DNA from: Candidatus Parabeggiatoa sp. HSG14
Lineage (GTDB): Bacteria > Pseudomonadota > Gammaproteobacteria > Beggiatoales > Beggiatoaceae
Length of the DNA stretch: 64,000 bases
Assembly: GCA_030378085.1 (NCBI GenBank)
Contig: JAUCGK010000002.1
Span: 1-64,000, forward strand
Direction of reading: 5' to 3'
Position numbers and translations under genes: made by a program
Notes under the pieces: model-generated
The model's database searches: none
What the model was told of the DNA's origin: nothing
Seen by the model: only the letters and a program-made list of their open reading frames with translations
In this document: in pieces, positions 19,471 through 29,512 of the stretch
Numbering within the stretch: the stretch's first letter is position 1
Layout of the letters: each line of letters starts with the position of its first letter

Positions 19471-19737
19471 AATAAAGGATTAGACTATCACAATTTGAAA
19501 GGTCAAAAACACCACCATCACTCAAAATAATGCGAAATCCTTTCAAAAAGCGATAGGTTTCCAATAGCTTATTGAGTATAACTCGATCTTCAAGTTTTTT
19601 CATTTCTGCTATATAATGGAAAGCGATTGCTCATAAGAAAGGATAAAAATTTTGTAACATCTCAAGAACTGTAGGTAAAAGTTATGATAAGAAAAGCTAA
19701 AAAGGCAAAATAGAAAAAAGGTGAAAGTACCATTTCG

Positions 19738-20234
19738 TTAGAAAACCACTTATCAACTGTAGGGATTAATAGCAAACGCCATATTCAAATTGCCACAGAA
19801 GGAGCATTAATCGGAAGTTTATTATCGCAGGGTTTTTCAGAAGATATGGGGATTATAAGTGATGCCGGTCAATTCAACATTTTTGTAAACGCCTTATGCT
19901 GGATACATGCAGAACGTGACATCAATAAATTTATTCTTTTAAATAATCTATGGCGTGGGTGCGTGAGCAAATTTGGGACTTGTATCAGGATTTAAAAGCT
20001 TATAAAAATCAGCCCAAAGATGAACAGAATACCGAAATCAAAGCCCGCTTTGAGGAATTGTGTCAAACCCAAACGGATTTTGAGTTTCTTAACCAGGCAC
20101 TTAAACGATTGCAAAAAAATAAAGAAGAATTATTATTAGTTTTAGAACGACTAGAACTCCCTTTGCATAATAATTTGAGCGAACGAGATATTAGGGATTA
20201 TGTGAAAAAACGAAAGGTCAGTGGTAGCTCGTAG
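19738..20234 (+). pseudogene. Decayed transposase, C-terminal half
   Basis: Conceptual translation gives LENHLSTVGI, ISDAGQFNIFVNALCWIHAERDINK and then, after a frameshift near 19945, WVREQIWDLYQDL. LERLELPLHNNLSERDIRDYV and KKRKVSGSS follow. The aspartate-containing ISDAGQFN, the HAERDINK segment and LHNNLSERDIRDYV are typical of DDE transposases of the IS66-like type. The N-terminal half is missing and the frame is broken, so it is a dead remnant. Confidence 0.8.
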
Positions 20235-20698
20235 GTTGGACTGACGATAGGAAGTCCAACATTTTTTAAATACATCAAGATATTGGAGTTGAAAAAATAG
20301 GAAAAAATAGGGGACAGATCACTATTTAAAATAATTGTGGTCAAAGCTCGTAGGCTGGGCTGACATGAGGAATCCCAGCAAATAATCACAAGTTAATTCT
20401 AACTAAATCTTGGAGACCGACCTATCGGCGGCTCAAAAACGGTGTTATCCTGCTGAGACGTTCCGCCCTCCCTGCGCTTCTCCGAGTCGCTTTGGTCGGT
20501 TGGAACGATTGATAACAAGGCGTTTTCGCTAGCATTTTACGTCCATGGAAAGTGCCGCTTAATAGCAGGGCATTATACCTGTGGAACAATAACAAATCGT
20601 TCGACAAGTCATTTTTCTCAGATAATCGTTGCTTGCAGCAGTCATTATCAAAGCAAAGAGTACTGTCAACTCAACATTAGGAGTATAAAACCAAATAT
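20235..20698. other. Intergenic debris with short inverted repeats
   Basis: Two related units (CTCGTAGGTTGGACTGAC at about 20228 and CTCGTAGGCTGGGCTGAC at about 20347) are followed by a GC-richer stretch (20405-20640) unlike its surroundings. That stretch distantly resembles integron attC sites (AACAAGGCGTT, AACAAATCGTTCGAC). No gene is supported. Confidence 0.35.
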
Positions 20699-21076
20699 AT
20701 GATTACTCGATATACAGACCATTCTGCAAACGAACGCACTTATCTGGCATGGATACGAACATCAGTGACAATTATGGCATTCGGTTTTCTTATCGAAAAA
20801 TTTGATTTATTTATTTCATATATTGGGAAGGTTGTTGGTGACGAAGAGCATTTTCAAGCATCATTATCAGCTGAGATAGTAGGTTTAGGTCTTTTTTTGG
20901 TGGGTATCCTCTTAATCGTAACAGCTACGGTACGTTTTTTTACTTATAAAAAACATATAGAATCTGAAACATTACTACCATATAATGTTAAAAAAATAAA
21001 TATGCTTTTATCGTCATTAATGATTCTGTTAGCACTTTTCCTGTTTTTCTATATAGCACATCAAATCTTTACATGA
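20699..21076 (+). CDS. DUF202-family inner-membrane protein (YidH-like)
   Basis: A 125-residue protein with the diagnostic N-terminal ANERTYLAWIRTSVTIMAFGF motif of the DUF202 family. Three hydrophobic helices lie at about residues 20-40, 58-80 and 98-122. ATG 20699 follows AGGAG at 20679 with a long spacer. DUF202 proteins are small inner-membrane proteins without an established biochemical role. The gene stands alone between a transposase remnant and an RM gene. Confidence 0.8.
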   Translation: MITRYTDHSANERTYLAWIRTSVTIMAFGFLIEKFDLFISYIGKVVGDEEHFQASLSAEIVGLGLFLVGILLIVTATVRFFTYKKHIESETLLPYNVKKINMLLSSLMILLALFLFFYIAHQIFT

Positions 21077-21103
21077 AAATCCTAACAAGTCATTAGAGTT
21101 TAT

Positions 21104-21193
21104 ACCGATTTAACATAACTGGTTGATTTTATTGATATTTATATTTTAGGAAAGGTAATAAAATCAAGTACTTAAAATATAATCGGTATAATG
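21104..21193. repeat. Hairpin with TATACCGATT ends
   Basis: TATACCGATT and AATCGGTATA flank an internal TGATTTTATT / AATAAAATCA inverted repeat. GGTATAATGTCTATT follows and recurs at about 50212. It could serve as terminator for the DUF202 gene. Confidence 0.45.
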
Positions 21194-21339
21194 TCTATTG
21201 GCCAGAAGTTCTACTTCGTATTCTTTGGCACTTATTTTATCAACTCCTGATGCTGCTTTTTTGTCGATAAATGTCCAACACCATAATAGAAAACTTATCG
21301 TTTGCGATTTTTAAGATTAATTCTAATAACAAAATATTC

Positions 21340-21492
21340 CTGATTATAACGAATTTTGGGGACACCCCCCTAACCCCTCGTACACAGGGGGAAGTCCCAA
21401 AATAGAAAAATTAAAGCAAAGTGTCGAATGATGTTTGGTTCCACCCGTGTACGGGGGGTTAGGGGGGTGTCCCCAAAATCTGTTACAATCAG
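21340..21492. mobile_element. Hairpin MITE, CTGATT...GGGGACACCCC family, copy 1
   Basis: The inverted repeats begin CTGATTATAAC / CTGATTGTAAC and continue into TTTTGGGGACACCCC. The 153-bp unit has no coding capacity. A reverse copy lies at 50650-50795 and there shows an 8-bp target duplication. Confidence 0.75.
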
Positions 21493-21532
21493 ATTTTTTC
21501 GTTCCCAACGTAGACGTTGGGAACGAGAATAT

Positions 21533-24500
21533 TTAAGACATTTTCCCAACAATTCGCATGGTTTCCACGCTGACAGTACACACCCGTTGTAATAATTCTA
21601 TCACGGTTTCTTTGTAATCGGCAAAGCGATAGGTGTTGAATTTTTCGGCAATGGTTTTGTCGCGGGGCTTCTTTTCTTTGTATTGATCCAATATCCATTC
21701 CAAGGCAGAGCGATTACCCAATTTATAGTCCCAAGCTTCGGGAGGAATGCCTTGTAATGTGGTGATAGCGTCTAAGTCAATTTCTCCTTTGTTTTTATCG
21801 GCTTTGAGTTTGGGTTTATTGGCTTTGTTGCTGGCCATTTTTTTATCAATCCGTTTAAGGGGGTATTTTTTGATGGTTTCGTAATTCAAATGTAAATCCA
21901 TCAATTGTTTGCCCCACGTTACCCATTGCGGAAAATTCTCATAAAACGGGAGGCGTGGAAATTCACGCTTTAAGTTGAGGGCGTATTTTTCCCGATAAAC
22001 CGGATGATGCAATACAGCATAGGTATAATGAAAAATGTTTTCCTTGGTGATGGTGTCATCTTGGTAATGGGCGTGAAATTGGTTTAATCCCCAATCTGTG
22101 ATGTTGTCGGTGCGGTTGCCATCTTTGTCGTAACGATATAGGGGAAAGCAACGAGTACCTCCTGATGCTGGACTAACAAAATTCAAATCTGGCAACAAAT
22201 TTAATGATAAGACAAAAAAAGGCTTACCTGTGCTGTCTCCCATCGTTGTTACTACCTTATTTTCTTGCTTTCGATAAAGTGGAAAAATACTTGGAATTTG
22301 ATATTGCATTTCATTTAGCTCTTTAGAGAAATACAATTCTTTTTTTACAAAAGGTCTATAAAAACTTTTCACTATCAAAGAATTATCAAAACGATATACT
22401 TTACCTTTCAATAAATCATTCTTAACAGCTCTAGTCCATTTTATAGCATAATCCACAACATTACTGACATTTGATTCTGTCGTGGCAACAGAATGTTTTT
22501 CTACATCTTGATTGTAAATTTCAATCAAATACTTGACTTTATTTTCAAGATTTTCTATAGAATAATCATAAACCCATTCATCTCTAGCAGTAACAACCCC
22601 ATTAGAAAACAATTTAAAAACCGCCCGTTCCTCTTTCTGAGACTTCGCCAGTTTAGTTTCCTTATTCGCTAACGGTAACAAATCATCAAAATCATTGTCA
22701 GCGATGTTGAGCCAGTTGTGATTTTTATCGGGCACGACACGCTCAAAATTCAAATCCTTGAGTTTATTCTCTCTCAAATACCATCTCTTTTCATCGGCTT
22801 TGGCATAATCTTGAATCGCATTGTAATAAATTTTGCATCCTAGAGCCTGTTCATCCTTGATCAAAAAATAGACGGCAACACCTACACGAATCGTATCACT
22901 AAATACATTCCCACCTTCTTTACGCCGTCTTTCGCCACTCATTCTAGCATTGCCTTTTAAATCAATGGCATAAATTTTGTTAAATTCCTCAGCAACTACT
23001 TTTCTAAACCCGTCAAAAGTACGTGCTTCAAGAAATGAACTATTAGAAACAAAGGCAATTACACCATTTTTATCTATTCGATTAGATGCCCAACGTATAA
23101 AACGCGCATACATATCATAAAGCTTAGTTTTCTGGGCGGTGCTGTTGGCAATATAAGTGCGTTTTATTGATTCGTCTATACTCCCCTTACCATCATAAGC
23201 ACGATTTTTATTGTTGTCATTTTCGTTTTGCTGGTTAGCGTTATAAGGGGGATTGCCGATAATCACTGAAATCTTACGCTTATTTTGCGCTTGAATCCGT
23301 GCCGCGTTTTCTTCTCCCAACCCAATAGATAAGGTTTTCTGTTGATTTTGATAACTATGCTCAAAGCCTAAATTGTCCAAGGTATCCACAAAGCAAATAT
23401 GGGGGAAGGCTTCATACTCCTCCATTTTCTGCTGGTAAGTGTATTCAATATTGAGGTTGGCAATGTAATACGGCAAAATCGCCAACTCATTGCAATGAAT
23501 TTCATTCAAGTATTTAGCACGAAGCCGATTTTTTGGCAGATATTCAATCAGTTCTGTGATAAACGTGCCTGTGCCAGTCGCAGGATCAAGAATTTCCACA
23601 TCGTCATCCGCTAATAACCGATTAAAGTGCTTTTCCAATAAATAATCGGTACTCTCAATCATAAACCGCACGATTTCATTGGGGGTGTAAACGATGCCTA
23701 ATCGATCCGCTGCTTTGGGATTGTAAGTTTTATAAAAGTTCTCATACACTACCTTGAGAAATTTTTGTTTTTCGTGGTGATTAGAAATGTTAGCCGCTTC
23801 ACGCCGAATCACGGCATAATAACTTTCAATAGATTTCAGCGTTTCACGGCGTACTTTGCCCATAAAAAAAGTATTTACCACCGCTTCCAATTGCTGCGCG
23901 ATAATATTTTCCCGATGAAATTGACTTTCATTAAATACCGTTAAAAAAATATCTTCGGTAAGAATATGCTGAATAATCATCTCCCGAATATCAAACGCAT
24001 TAATTTTCGGATTGATGGATTGTTGACACAGCGTAAACAAACTTTTAAAAGCGGCTTTAAATTTCTTGTTGGTTTTGTCTTGACTCTCCAGTGTTTGGCG
24101 TAACGTATTGATAACAATGGGTAAGTCCGTTTTAAAGCATTCAATGGCTTTGCGAAAGTCTTGAACTTCGGGGCGTTCATAATTAATAAAATGGGTAAAC
24201 AGCGCATCCAATTTATCGGCATCCACCATTTTTACCCGTTGGATTTCGTTACCCCCTTGAATTAAGACAGCGGTTTGCGAATCCTCAAATAAAATGTTAT
24301 CATTGGGATAACCTTTGATGAATTTGTTTTGGATTTCCTTATCCAAATTATCATCTTGATCCTTGCTTTCCCAATACCCCCAAGGCAAGCGCAACGCATC
24401 CTTTACCGTGCCATCAGGATAAACAGTGGTATCATGCTTGGTACGATATTCTAATTCAGGAATTAAAATAAAGTTTTTAGCAGTGCAATAACCATTCAAC

Positions 24501-24604
24501 AAATTTTGAAAAGCCACCCGAATAGAGGTTTCCTTACGGGAGCCGCCATATTGAATGATTTTTTCAACTTCAGTGTGGTAATTTTGAATCAGTAAGCGAG
24601 ACAT
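21533..24604 (-). CDS. Single-chain restriction-modification enzyme (type ISP/IIG-like), copy A
   Basis: A 1023-residue fusion of nuclease, adenine methyltransferase and specificity domain. The N-terminal Mrr-like nuclease shows D69 and E79-x-K81 (GYWESKD). The N6-adenine methylase has motif X (GIVYTPNEIV, near 307), motif I (DPATGTGTF, near 340) and motif IV NPPY (near 450). Target-recognition sequence follows at about 500-860, then a conserved C-terminal region. Classical type ISP enzymes are about 1570 residues with an SF2 helicase between nuclease and methylase; no helicase motif is seen here, so it is closer to type IIG. It is almost identical to copy B (29513-32584) outside the specificity parts. 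No Shine-Dalgarno sequence precedes ATG 24604. Confidence 0.88.
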   Translation of the reverse strand: MSRLLIQNYHTEVEKIIQYGGSRKETSIRVAFQNLLNGYCTAKNFILIPELEYRTKHDTTVYPDGTVKDALRLPWGYWESKDQDDNLDKEIQNKFIKGYPNDNILFEDSQTAVLIQGGNEIQRVKMVDADKLDALFTHFINYERPEVQDFRKAIECFKTDLPIVINTLRQTLESQDKTNKKFKAAFKSLFTLCQQSINPKINAFDIREMIIQHILTEDIFLTVFNESQFHRENIIAQQLEAVVNTFFMGKVRRETLKSIESYYAVIRREAANISNHHEKQKFLKVVYENFYKTYNPKAADRLGIVYTPNEIVRFMIESTDYLLEKHFNRLLADDDVEILDPATGTGTFITELIEYLPKNRLRAKYLNEIHCNELAILPYYIANLNIEYTYQQKMEEYEAFPHICFVDTLDNLGFEHSYQNQQKTLSIGLGEENAARIQAQNKRKISVIIGNPPYNANQQNENDNNKNRAYDGKGSIDESIKRTYIANSTAQKTKLYDMYARFIRWASNRIDKNGVIAFVSNSSFLEARTFDGFRKVVAEEFNKIYAIDLKGNARMSGERRRKEGGNVFSDTIRVGVAVYFLIKDEQALGCKIYYNAIQDYAKADEKRWYLRENKLKDLNFERVVPDKNHNWLNIADNDFDDLLPLANKETKLAKSQKEERAVFKLFSNGVVTARDEWVYDYSIENLENKVKYLIEIYNQDVEKHSVATTESNVSNVVDYAIKWTRAVKNDLLKGKVYRFDNSLIVKSFYRPFVKKELYFSKELNEMQYQIPSIFPLYRKQENKVVTTMGDSTGKPFFVLSLNLLPDLNFVSPASGGTRCFPLYRYDKDGNRTDNITDWGLNQFHAHYQDDTITKENIFHYTYAVLHHPVYREKYALNLKREFPRLPFYENFPQWVTWGKQLMDLHLNYETIKKYPLKRIDKKMASNKANKPKLKADKNKGEIDLDAITTLQGIPPEAWDYKLGNRSALEWILDQYKEKKPRDKTIAEKFNTYRFADYKETVIELLQRVCTVSVETMRIVGKMS

Positions 24605-24741
24605 TGGTTATTAATGGTTAATGATTAATGGTTAATGGTTAATTATCAGTGATCAGTTTATTTTGACACTTATTTTAAAAGGAGTGACGCTGGAGCGTCA
24701 CCGTATGCATTCCAGCACTGGAGCGTTGGAACGAGAAAAAA
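24605..24741. repeat. TTAATGG tandem repeats and REP-like palindrome
   Basis: Five or so TTAATGGTTAATG-type units (24605-24645) directly precede RM copy A. A REP-like pair follows at about 24679-24737 (GTGACGCTGGAGCGTCAC, then CCAGCACTGGAGCGTTGGAACG). Confidence 0.65.
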
Positions 24742-24904
24742 AACCTAAACTACAAGGATTGTATATAATAAAGGATTACAGTGTCTAGTTATTTTCGTTA
24801 AAAGCTTTAGCTTTAAGAGATACGATTATTTATAAAAAAGGATTGGATTACTGGTATAGTTCGGTTTAAATCCTTTATTATATACAATCCCTGTAGTTTA
24901 GGTT
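24742..24904. mobile_element. Miniature inverted-repeat element, AACCTAAACTACAAGGATT family
   Basis: The left end AACCTAAACTACAAGGATTG and right end CAATCCCTGTAGTTTAGGTT are inverted repeats of about 36 bp. They flank 90 bp of AT-rich sequence that includes AAAGCTTTAGCTTT. Related copies lie at 35398-35645. The element ends two bases before the stop codon of the neighbouring sensor gene. Confidence 0.7.
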
Positions 24905-24906
24905 GT

Positions 24907-27900
24907 TTATTTCTGCTTTAAAACCAACAACGTAATATCATCAAACACTTTTTGCGTGCCAATGTATTTCTTGACATCAGCAACGATGGCTTGTTGAATT
25001 TCTTGAGCAGATAAATGCCAACTTTGAGCAACAACATTACACAAACGTTCTATCCCATAAAGTTCCATTTCAGGATTATGTGCTTCGGTAATACCATCAG
25101 TGAAAAGGACAATGCCATCTCCTTGTTGTAATTGGATGTCAAAATGAGAAAGCGTGTGGGCAATATTGGGAATCACTCCCACCATAAATCCTAAGTCAAC
25201 GGTATCAATTTTTTCAATTTTACCATTTTGACGTACTACTAATACGTCTTCATGTTGTCCTGTTAAACGCAATTGCCCGTCTTGATAATCCAATAAAGAC
25301 AGCGTTAAATTTTTATCGCTTTCAATACGTTTAACGTTTTTATAAATGATGTGATTAAGGAAGTTTAAGAACTGCTCAGCATCGTTAATCTCACCAATCA
25401 GTAGACTTTGTACAGCAGTTTGTACCATCAACATTAACACACCACTTTCTAAACCATGCCCAGTCACATCACCAATCCCAATTTTGACACGCCCATTATG
25501 TTGAAGGACATCATAATAATCGCCACCCATTTCATCGGCGGGTTCCATAAAACCTGAAATCTCTAAGCCTTCAACTTGTTGCAATTCGCTGACTGAGGGT
25601 AACACCATTTCTTGTAAGCGGCGTGTTATATCCAATTCTGTCTGCATCCGCATATTTTCCGCTGCAAGCGTTTTCAAAGATAAGTGAGTTTTGATTCTTG
25701 CAATCAGTTCTTCTTTAGAAGTGGGTTTTGTCATATAATCATTGGCTCCGGCTTCTAAACCAATGACTAAATCTTCTACTTGATTTTTAGCAGTCAACAA
25801 TAAAATAGGCAATTCAATGGCTTGCCATTTTTCACGCAACTGATGGGTGACTTCATAACCGGTCATTTTTGGCATCATCACATCCAGTAAAATAACATCC
25901 GGTTTGAGGCCATCTTCTATGAAAGCGAGAGCTTCTGGGCCAGAAGTGGCTTGAATAATGCGGTAGTCTTCCAAAGACAAATAGTTGTGCAGCACCTGTA
26001 AATTCACAGGTTCATCATCAACTATTAGAATTTTAAATTGGTCAGCTGTTTCATTTGAAGGCAGTAGAGACGCACAGCCGTGCGTCTCTACATTGGTTGC
26101 GGTTTGAACTTTTGAGAGTTCTGGGCGCATTGATAGTAGAGAGGCACGACCATGCGTCTCTACAGGCTTTTCAGAAATCGGTAAAGTAAAAATAAACTGT
26201 GATCCAATACCAATTGTCGATTCTACCCAAATTGTCCCACCGTGTAATTCTACTAACTTTTTAGTTACTGCTAAACCTAAACCAGTCCCTCCATATTCTC
26301 TGGCAGTAGAACCTTCCGCTTGTTCAAAGGATTCAAAAATGCGGCCTGATTTATCTTTTGGAATACCAATACCAGTATCCGAAACGGTAACTTGTAACTG
26401 CTGATTAACAGATTTGGCGGATATTTTGATGTTGCCGCTTTCTGTGAATTTAACAGCGTTTCCAACCAAATTATGTAGAATCTGTTGTAAACGATTTTCA
26501 TCAGCAAAAGCGGGTGACAACTCTGGTTCAATAGTATTGACCAATTCTACCGATTTTTGGGCAATCAATGGATGACTCAGTGTTAATACAATTTCAGCGA
26601 TTTCATGTAAGCCAACCGGTTTCAGTTGTAATTCAATATCCTTGTGTTTCAGCTTGGAAAAATCGAGGATATCATTGATGAGTGTCGATAAGCGTTTGCC
26701 GCTTCCTACAATCATGGCGAGATTGGTTTTAGTTTGGTCAGTTAATTCACCAGTTGCACCATCTATTAAAGATTGGGCTATACCAATAATGCCATTAAGG
26801 GGAGTCCGCAATTCATGGGAGGTATTGGCGAGAAATTCATCTTTAAGTTTATCTGTATGTTGCAATCGTTCATTGATAATATGACTGCGTTCCAATTTTT
26901 TCTGTTGAACAGTAAAAAAACCAAAAATACTCCCCAAAATAGCTAGAACATAAAGGATTTTAGCATACCATGTTTGCCACCAAGGGGGCGTAACAATAAT
27001 CTTGATTGATGCGCCGGTTTCATTCCAAATACCATCGTTATTGGAACCTTTAATTCTCAAGGTATATTCTCCAGCCGCTAAGCCGGTATATCTGCCAAAC
27101 CGTCTGATACCAGCTTGATACCATTCTTTGTCATGCCCTTCAAGCATGTAAGCATATTGATTTTTTTCAGAAAGCGTATAATTCAGAGCAGCAAATTCAA
27201 ATTCAAAAAAATTATTCTGCCAATCTAAAACGATCTCTTTTATTTTTTCTAAGGCACTGCCTAATTGTACTTCTTCACCACCTTGTTTAAAGGAGGTTAA
27301 ATACACTGGAGGCACAAAATCGTTTTCCTCAATTTTATCAGGGTAAAAACTGATTATCCCGTCAGATGCGGCACCAAACCACATTTCTCCATCAGTAGCT
27401 TTATAAGCTGAAGCAGCTACAAATGAACGTACTCCTTCTTCTTTGGTAAAGAGCTTAGTCCTTTTTGTTTTTGGATTAAATTTAATTAATCCTGTATTCG
27501 TACTAATCCATAAATTGCCCGCATCGTCAAAAAGGAGAGCATAGACGGTTTCCGCCGGAAAATCGTTTATCCTTGAGGAGTAATTGGTAAACTTTCCAGA
27601 TTTTTTATCGAATTGGCTTAAGCCATCACCGGTACATATCCAAAAATTGTTGGGATTCTTGTCTTGATATATACTGTAAATATGATTGGAAATGAGCGTT
27701 TCTGGATCATTGGGATTGTTGGTGTAATGGGTAAAGGTTTCAGTTTGTGTATCAAACCTATTAAGTCCACCACCTCCGGTTCCAATCCAAAGAATATGTG
27801 GTTCTTCCCTGTCTTGAATAATACTATCCCAAAGTATATTATTGTTACTTAGGCTGTTTGGATTTTGCGGATCATGTTTGTAATTCACAAACGTGTCATT

Positions 27901-29421
27901 TTTTTTGTTGTACTTATGTAACCCATACAAAAAGCTACCCAGCCAAAAAATATGGGGTTGCTGATAATCTTCAATAATAGCGTATACACTATTGATTTCA
28001 GGATAATGTTTAGTGCATAAGCCTTGCACTTTATCAAAAAGACACAAGGAACCAAAAGTACCTACCCAAAAAGTGTTTTCGCTGTCTTCAAATAACGTCA
28101 CTACATACGGATGTCCAAAACTAGATTCATTATTGAGTTCATAAGGGTAATGAGTCCAAGCTTGTGTGGTTCGGTTATATTTGTTTAACCCCTTCGATAT
28201 TGTGCCAAACCAAAGTAGGTTGGAATCATCTTTATCTTCATGTATAGGAGCCACAGTATTATCACTTAAACTGTTTGGATTATTTGGATTGTGTTGATAT
28301 ACTGTGAATTTCTGCGCTTTTCTATCATATTTGTCTATCGCACCTAAGGTATTTATAACCCACATTGTCCCAGCACGATCTTCATAAATCCCTGTGATCA
28401 TGTCAGAGCTAATAGTGCTTTTATCCTTTGGATCATGGTGATAAATCGTAAAACGTTCAGTCTTCGGATCAAATGTCACTAAACCAACGGTATCTACAGC
28501 CGTTCCCAAAAACAATTCTCCCGAATTGAGTTCATTAATAAGCGTGATTTGCATTTTGGGTAAACCATTAGGGTTTTCTACATTGTGGGTATAATGGGTA
28601 AATTTCTCTGTTTTGGGATCAAATTTACTGAGCGTACCACCATTAGTACCAATCCATACTATGCCATTACTATCTTCAAATAATGAGAAAACATGACTAT
28701 CAGGCAAACTATTTTTGTTGTTAGGCTGATGGCTGTAACAAGTAAATTGTTCTGTGTATTTATCAAGTTTACAAAATCCGCTGACAGTCCCAATCCAGAT
28801 AATGCCATTTTGAGATTCAAACAATGCCCGAATATTATTATGAATCAAACTATTGACATTATTAGGGTCATGTTTGTAGTGGGTAAATGACTCGGTGTTT
28901 TTATCAAACTTATCAAGTCCGTTAATTGTCCCAATCCATAGATATCCGTCTTGATCGTCCAGCAATGTTTTAGTTTCTAAACTAAACATATCACTACTGA
29001 TGCTATTGGGATTTTTGGGATCATGGTGATAATGAGTGAAGGTATTTGTACGTTTATCATACTTATTAAGTCCTCCACCATTGCTAGAAATCCAGAGGAT
29101 ACCCTCTTTGTCTTCAATAATACTTTGAATACTGTTGCTTGAAATCGAATGCGGCCCTTTGGTAAAATATTTCAGATCATAACCATCATATCGAATCAAG
29201 CCGGATGAAAGCGTACCTATCCAAAAAAAGCCCTCTCTGTCTTGAATAAACGCCTGTTTCAATTCCGTATTCAGATTGAGCGGATGTGAAAATTTTAGAT
29301 CACCATCTGAAAATCGGATAGGGGAGTCTTCATGTCGAACCTCAGCCCATGATGGACTGATAAATATCAGTGTTGTTAAGGTTAAAACGAGGATTTTGCT
29401 CAATAGAGCTAATGTTTTCAT
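24907..29421 (-). CDS. Two-component regulator propeller hybrid sensor with PP2C output
   Basis: A 1504-residue membrane protein. ATG 29421 is preferred over 29427 because AAGGA then sits seven bases upstream. Order: signal peptide (about 1-27), extracytoplasmic beta-propeller of repeated WIGT..GLN.D motifs (about 30-740), Y_Y_Y domain (about 745-810), one transmembrane helix (about 822-844), HisKA (His near 871, [12 protein letters not shown]), HATPase (about 980-1080), receiver (about 1130-1245; phospho-Asp in [10 protein letters not shown]) and SpoIIE/PP2C phosphatase (about 1283-1504; [30 protein letters not shown]). Two in-frame palindromes lie in the HATPase-receiver linker. It senses an unknown external ligand, perhaps a glycan by analogy with Bacteroides propeller sensors. 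No STAS or anti-sigma partner for the phosphatase is seen nearby. Confidence 0.9.
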   Translation of the reverse strand: MKTLALLSKILVLTLTTLIFISPSWAEVRHEDSPIRFSDGDLKFSHPLNLNTELKQAFIQDREGFFWIGTLSSGLIRYDGYDLKYFTKGPHSISSNSIQSIIEDKEGILWISSNGGGLNKYDKRTNTFTHYHHDPKNPNSISSDMFSLETKTLLDDQDGYLWIGTINGLDKFDKNTESFTHYKHDPNNVNSLIHNNIRALFESQNGIIWIGTVSGFCKLDKYTEQFTCYSHQPNNKNSLPDSHVFSLFEDSNGIVWIGTNGGTLSKFDPKTEKFTHYTHNVENPNGLPKMQITLINELNSGELFLGTAVDTVGLVTFDPKTERFTIYHHDPKDKSTISSDMITGIYEDRAGTMWVINTLGAIDKYDRKAQKFTVYQHNPNNPNSLSDNTVAPIHEDKDDSNLLWFGTISKGLNKYNRTTQAWTHYPYELNNESSFGHPYVVTLFEDSENTFWVGTFGSLCLFDKVQGLCTKHYPEINSVYAIIEDYQQPHIFWLGSFLYGLHKYNKKNDTFVNYKHDPQNPNSLSNNNILWDSIIQDREEPHILWIGTGGGGLNRFDTQTETFTHYTNNPNDPETLISNHIYSIYQDKNPNNFWICTGDGLSQFDKKSGKFTNYSSRINDFPAETVYALLFDDAGNLWISTNTGLIKFNPKTKRTKLFTKEEGVRSFVAASAYKATDGEMWFGAASDGIISFYPDKIEENDFVPPVYLTSFKQGGEEVQLGSALEKIKEIVLDWQNNFFEFEFAALNYTLSEKNQYAYMLEGHDKEWYQAGIRRFGRYTGLAAGEYTLRIKGSNNDGIWNETGASIKIIVTPPWWQTWYAKILYVLAILGSIFGFFTVQQKKLERSHIINERLQHTDKLKDEFLANTSHELRTPLNGIIGIAQSLIDGATGELTDQTKTNLAMIVGSGKRLSTLINDILDFSKLKHKDIELQLKPVGLHEIAEIVLTLSHPLIAQKSVELVNTIEPELSPAFADENRLQQILHNLVGNAVKFTESGNIKISAKSVNQQLQVTVSDTGIGIPKDKSGRIFESFEQAEGSTAREYGGTGLGLAVTKKLVELHGGTIWVESTIGIGSQFIFTLPISEKPVETHGRASLLSMRPELSKVQTATNVETHGCASLLPSNETADQFKILIVDDEPVNLQVLHNYLSLEDYRIIQATSGPEALAFIEDGLKPDVILLDVMMPKMTGYEVTHQLREKWQAIELPILLLTAKNQVEDLVIGLEAGANDYMTKPTSKEELIARIKTHLSLKTLAAENMRMQTELDITRRLQEMVLPSVSELQQVEGLEISGFMEPADEMGGDYYDVLQHNGRVKIGIGDVTGHGLESGVLMLMVQTAVQSLLIGEINDAEQFLNFLNHIIYKNVKRIESDKNLTLSLLDYQDGQLRLTGQHEDVLVVRQNGKIEKIDTVDLGFMVGVIPNIAHTLSHFDIQLQQGDGIVLFTDGITEAHNPEMELYGIERLCNVVAQSWHLSAQEIQQAIVADVKKYIGTQKVFDDITLLVLKQK
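26064..26163. repeat. Two in-frame GTAGAGACGCAC palindromes in a sensor linker
   Basis: Hairpins GTAGAGACGCAC-AGCC-GTGCGTCTCTAC (26064-26091) and a variant with GTAGAGAGGCAC (26136-26163) lie inside the sensor gene, between HATPase and receiver domains. Each is read as VETHG(R/C)ASLL. Other copies are at 30810 (inside an RM gene) and 49826. Confidence 0.88.
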
Positions 29422-29450
29422 TGTCATTTCCTTTTTACTTATTTCTTTTT

Positions 29451-29510
29451 AAGGAGTGACGCTGGAGCGTCACAGTATGCATTCCCAACGTAGACGTTGG
29501 GAACGAGAAT
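29451..29510. repeat. REP-like palindrome pair
   Basis: AAGGAGTGACGCTGGAGCG...CAC is followed by CCCAACGTAGACGTTGGGAACG. It lies between RM copy B and the start of the propeller sensor. Confidence 0.75.
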
Positions 29511-29512
29511 AT

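Noticed and set aside
20405..20640. Possible integron attC-like site
   Set aside because: AACAAGGCGTT and AACAAATCGTTCGAC recall attC ends, but I could not pair consistent R and L core sites, and there is no integrase or cassette gene nearby.
24605..24650. TTAATGG tandem repeat as a replication or attachment site
   Set aside because: Only a short degenerate run, with no replication or integrase gene nearby; treated as a simple repeat.
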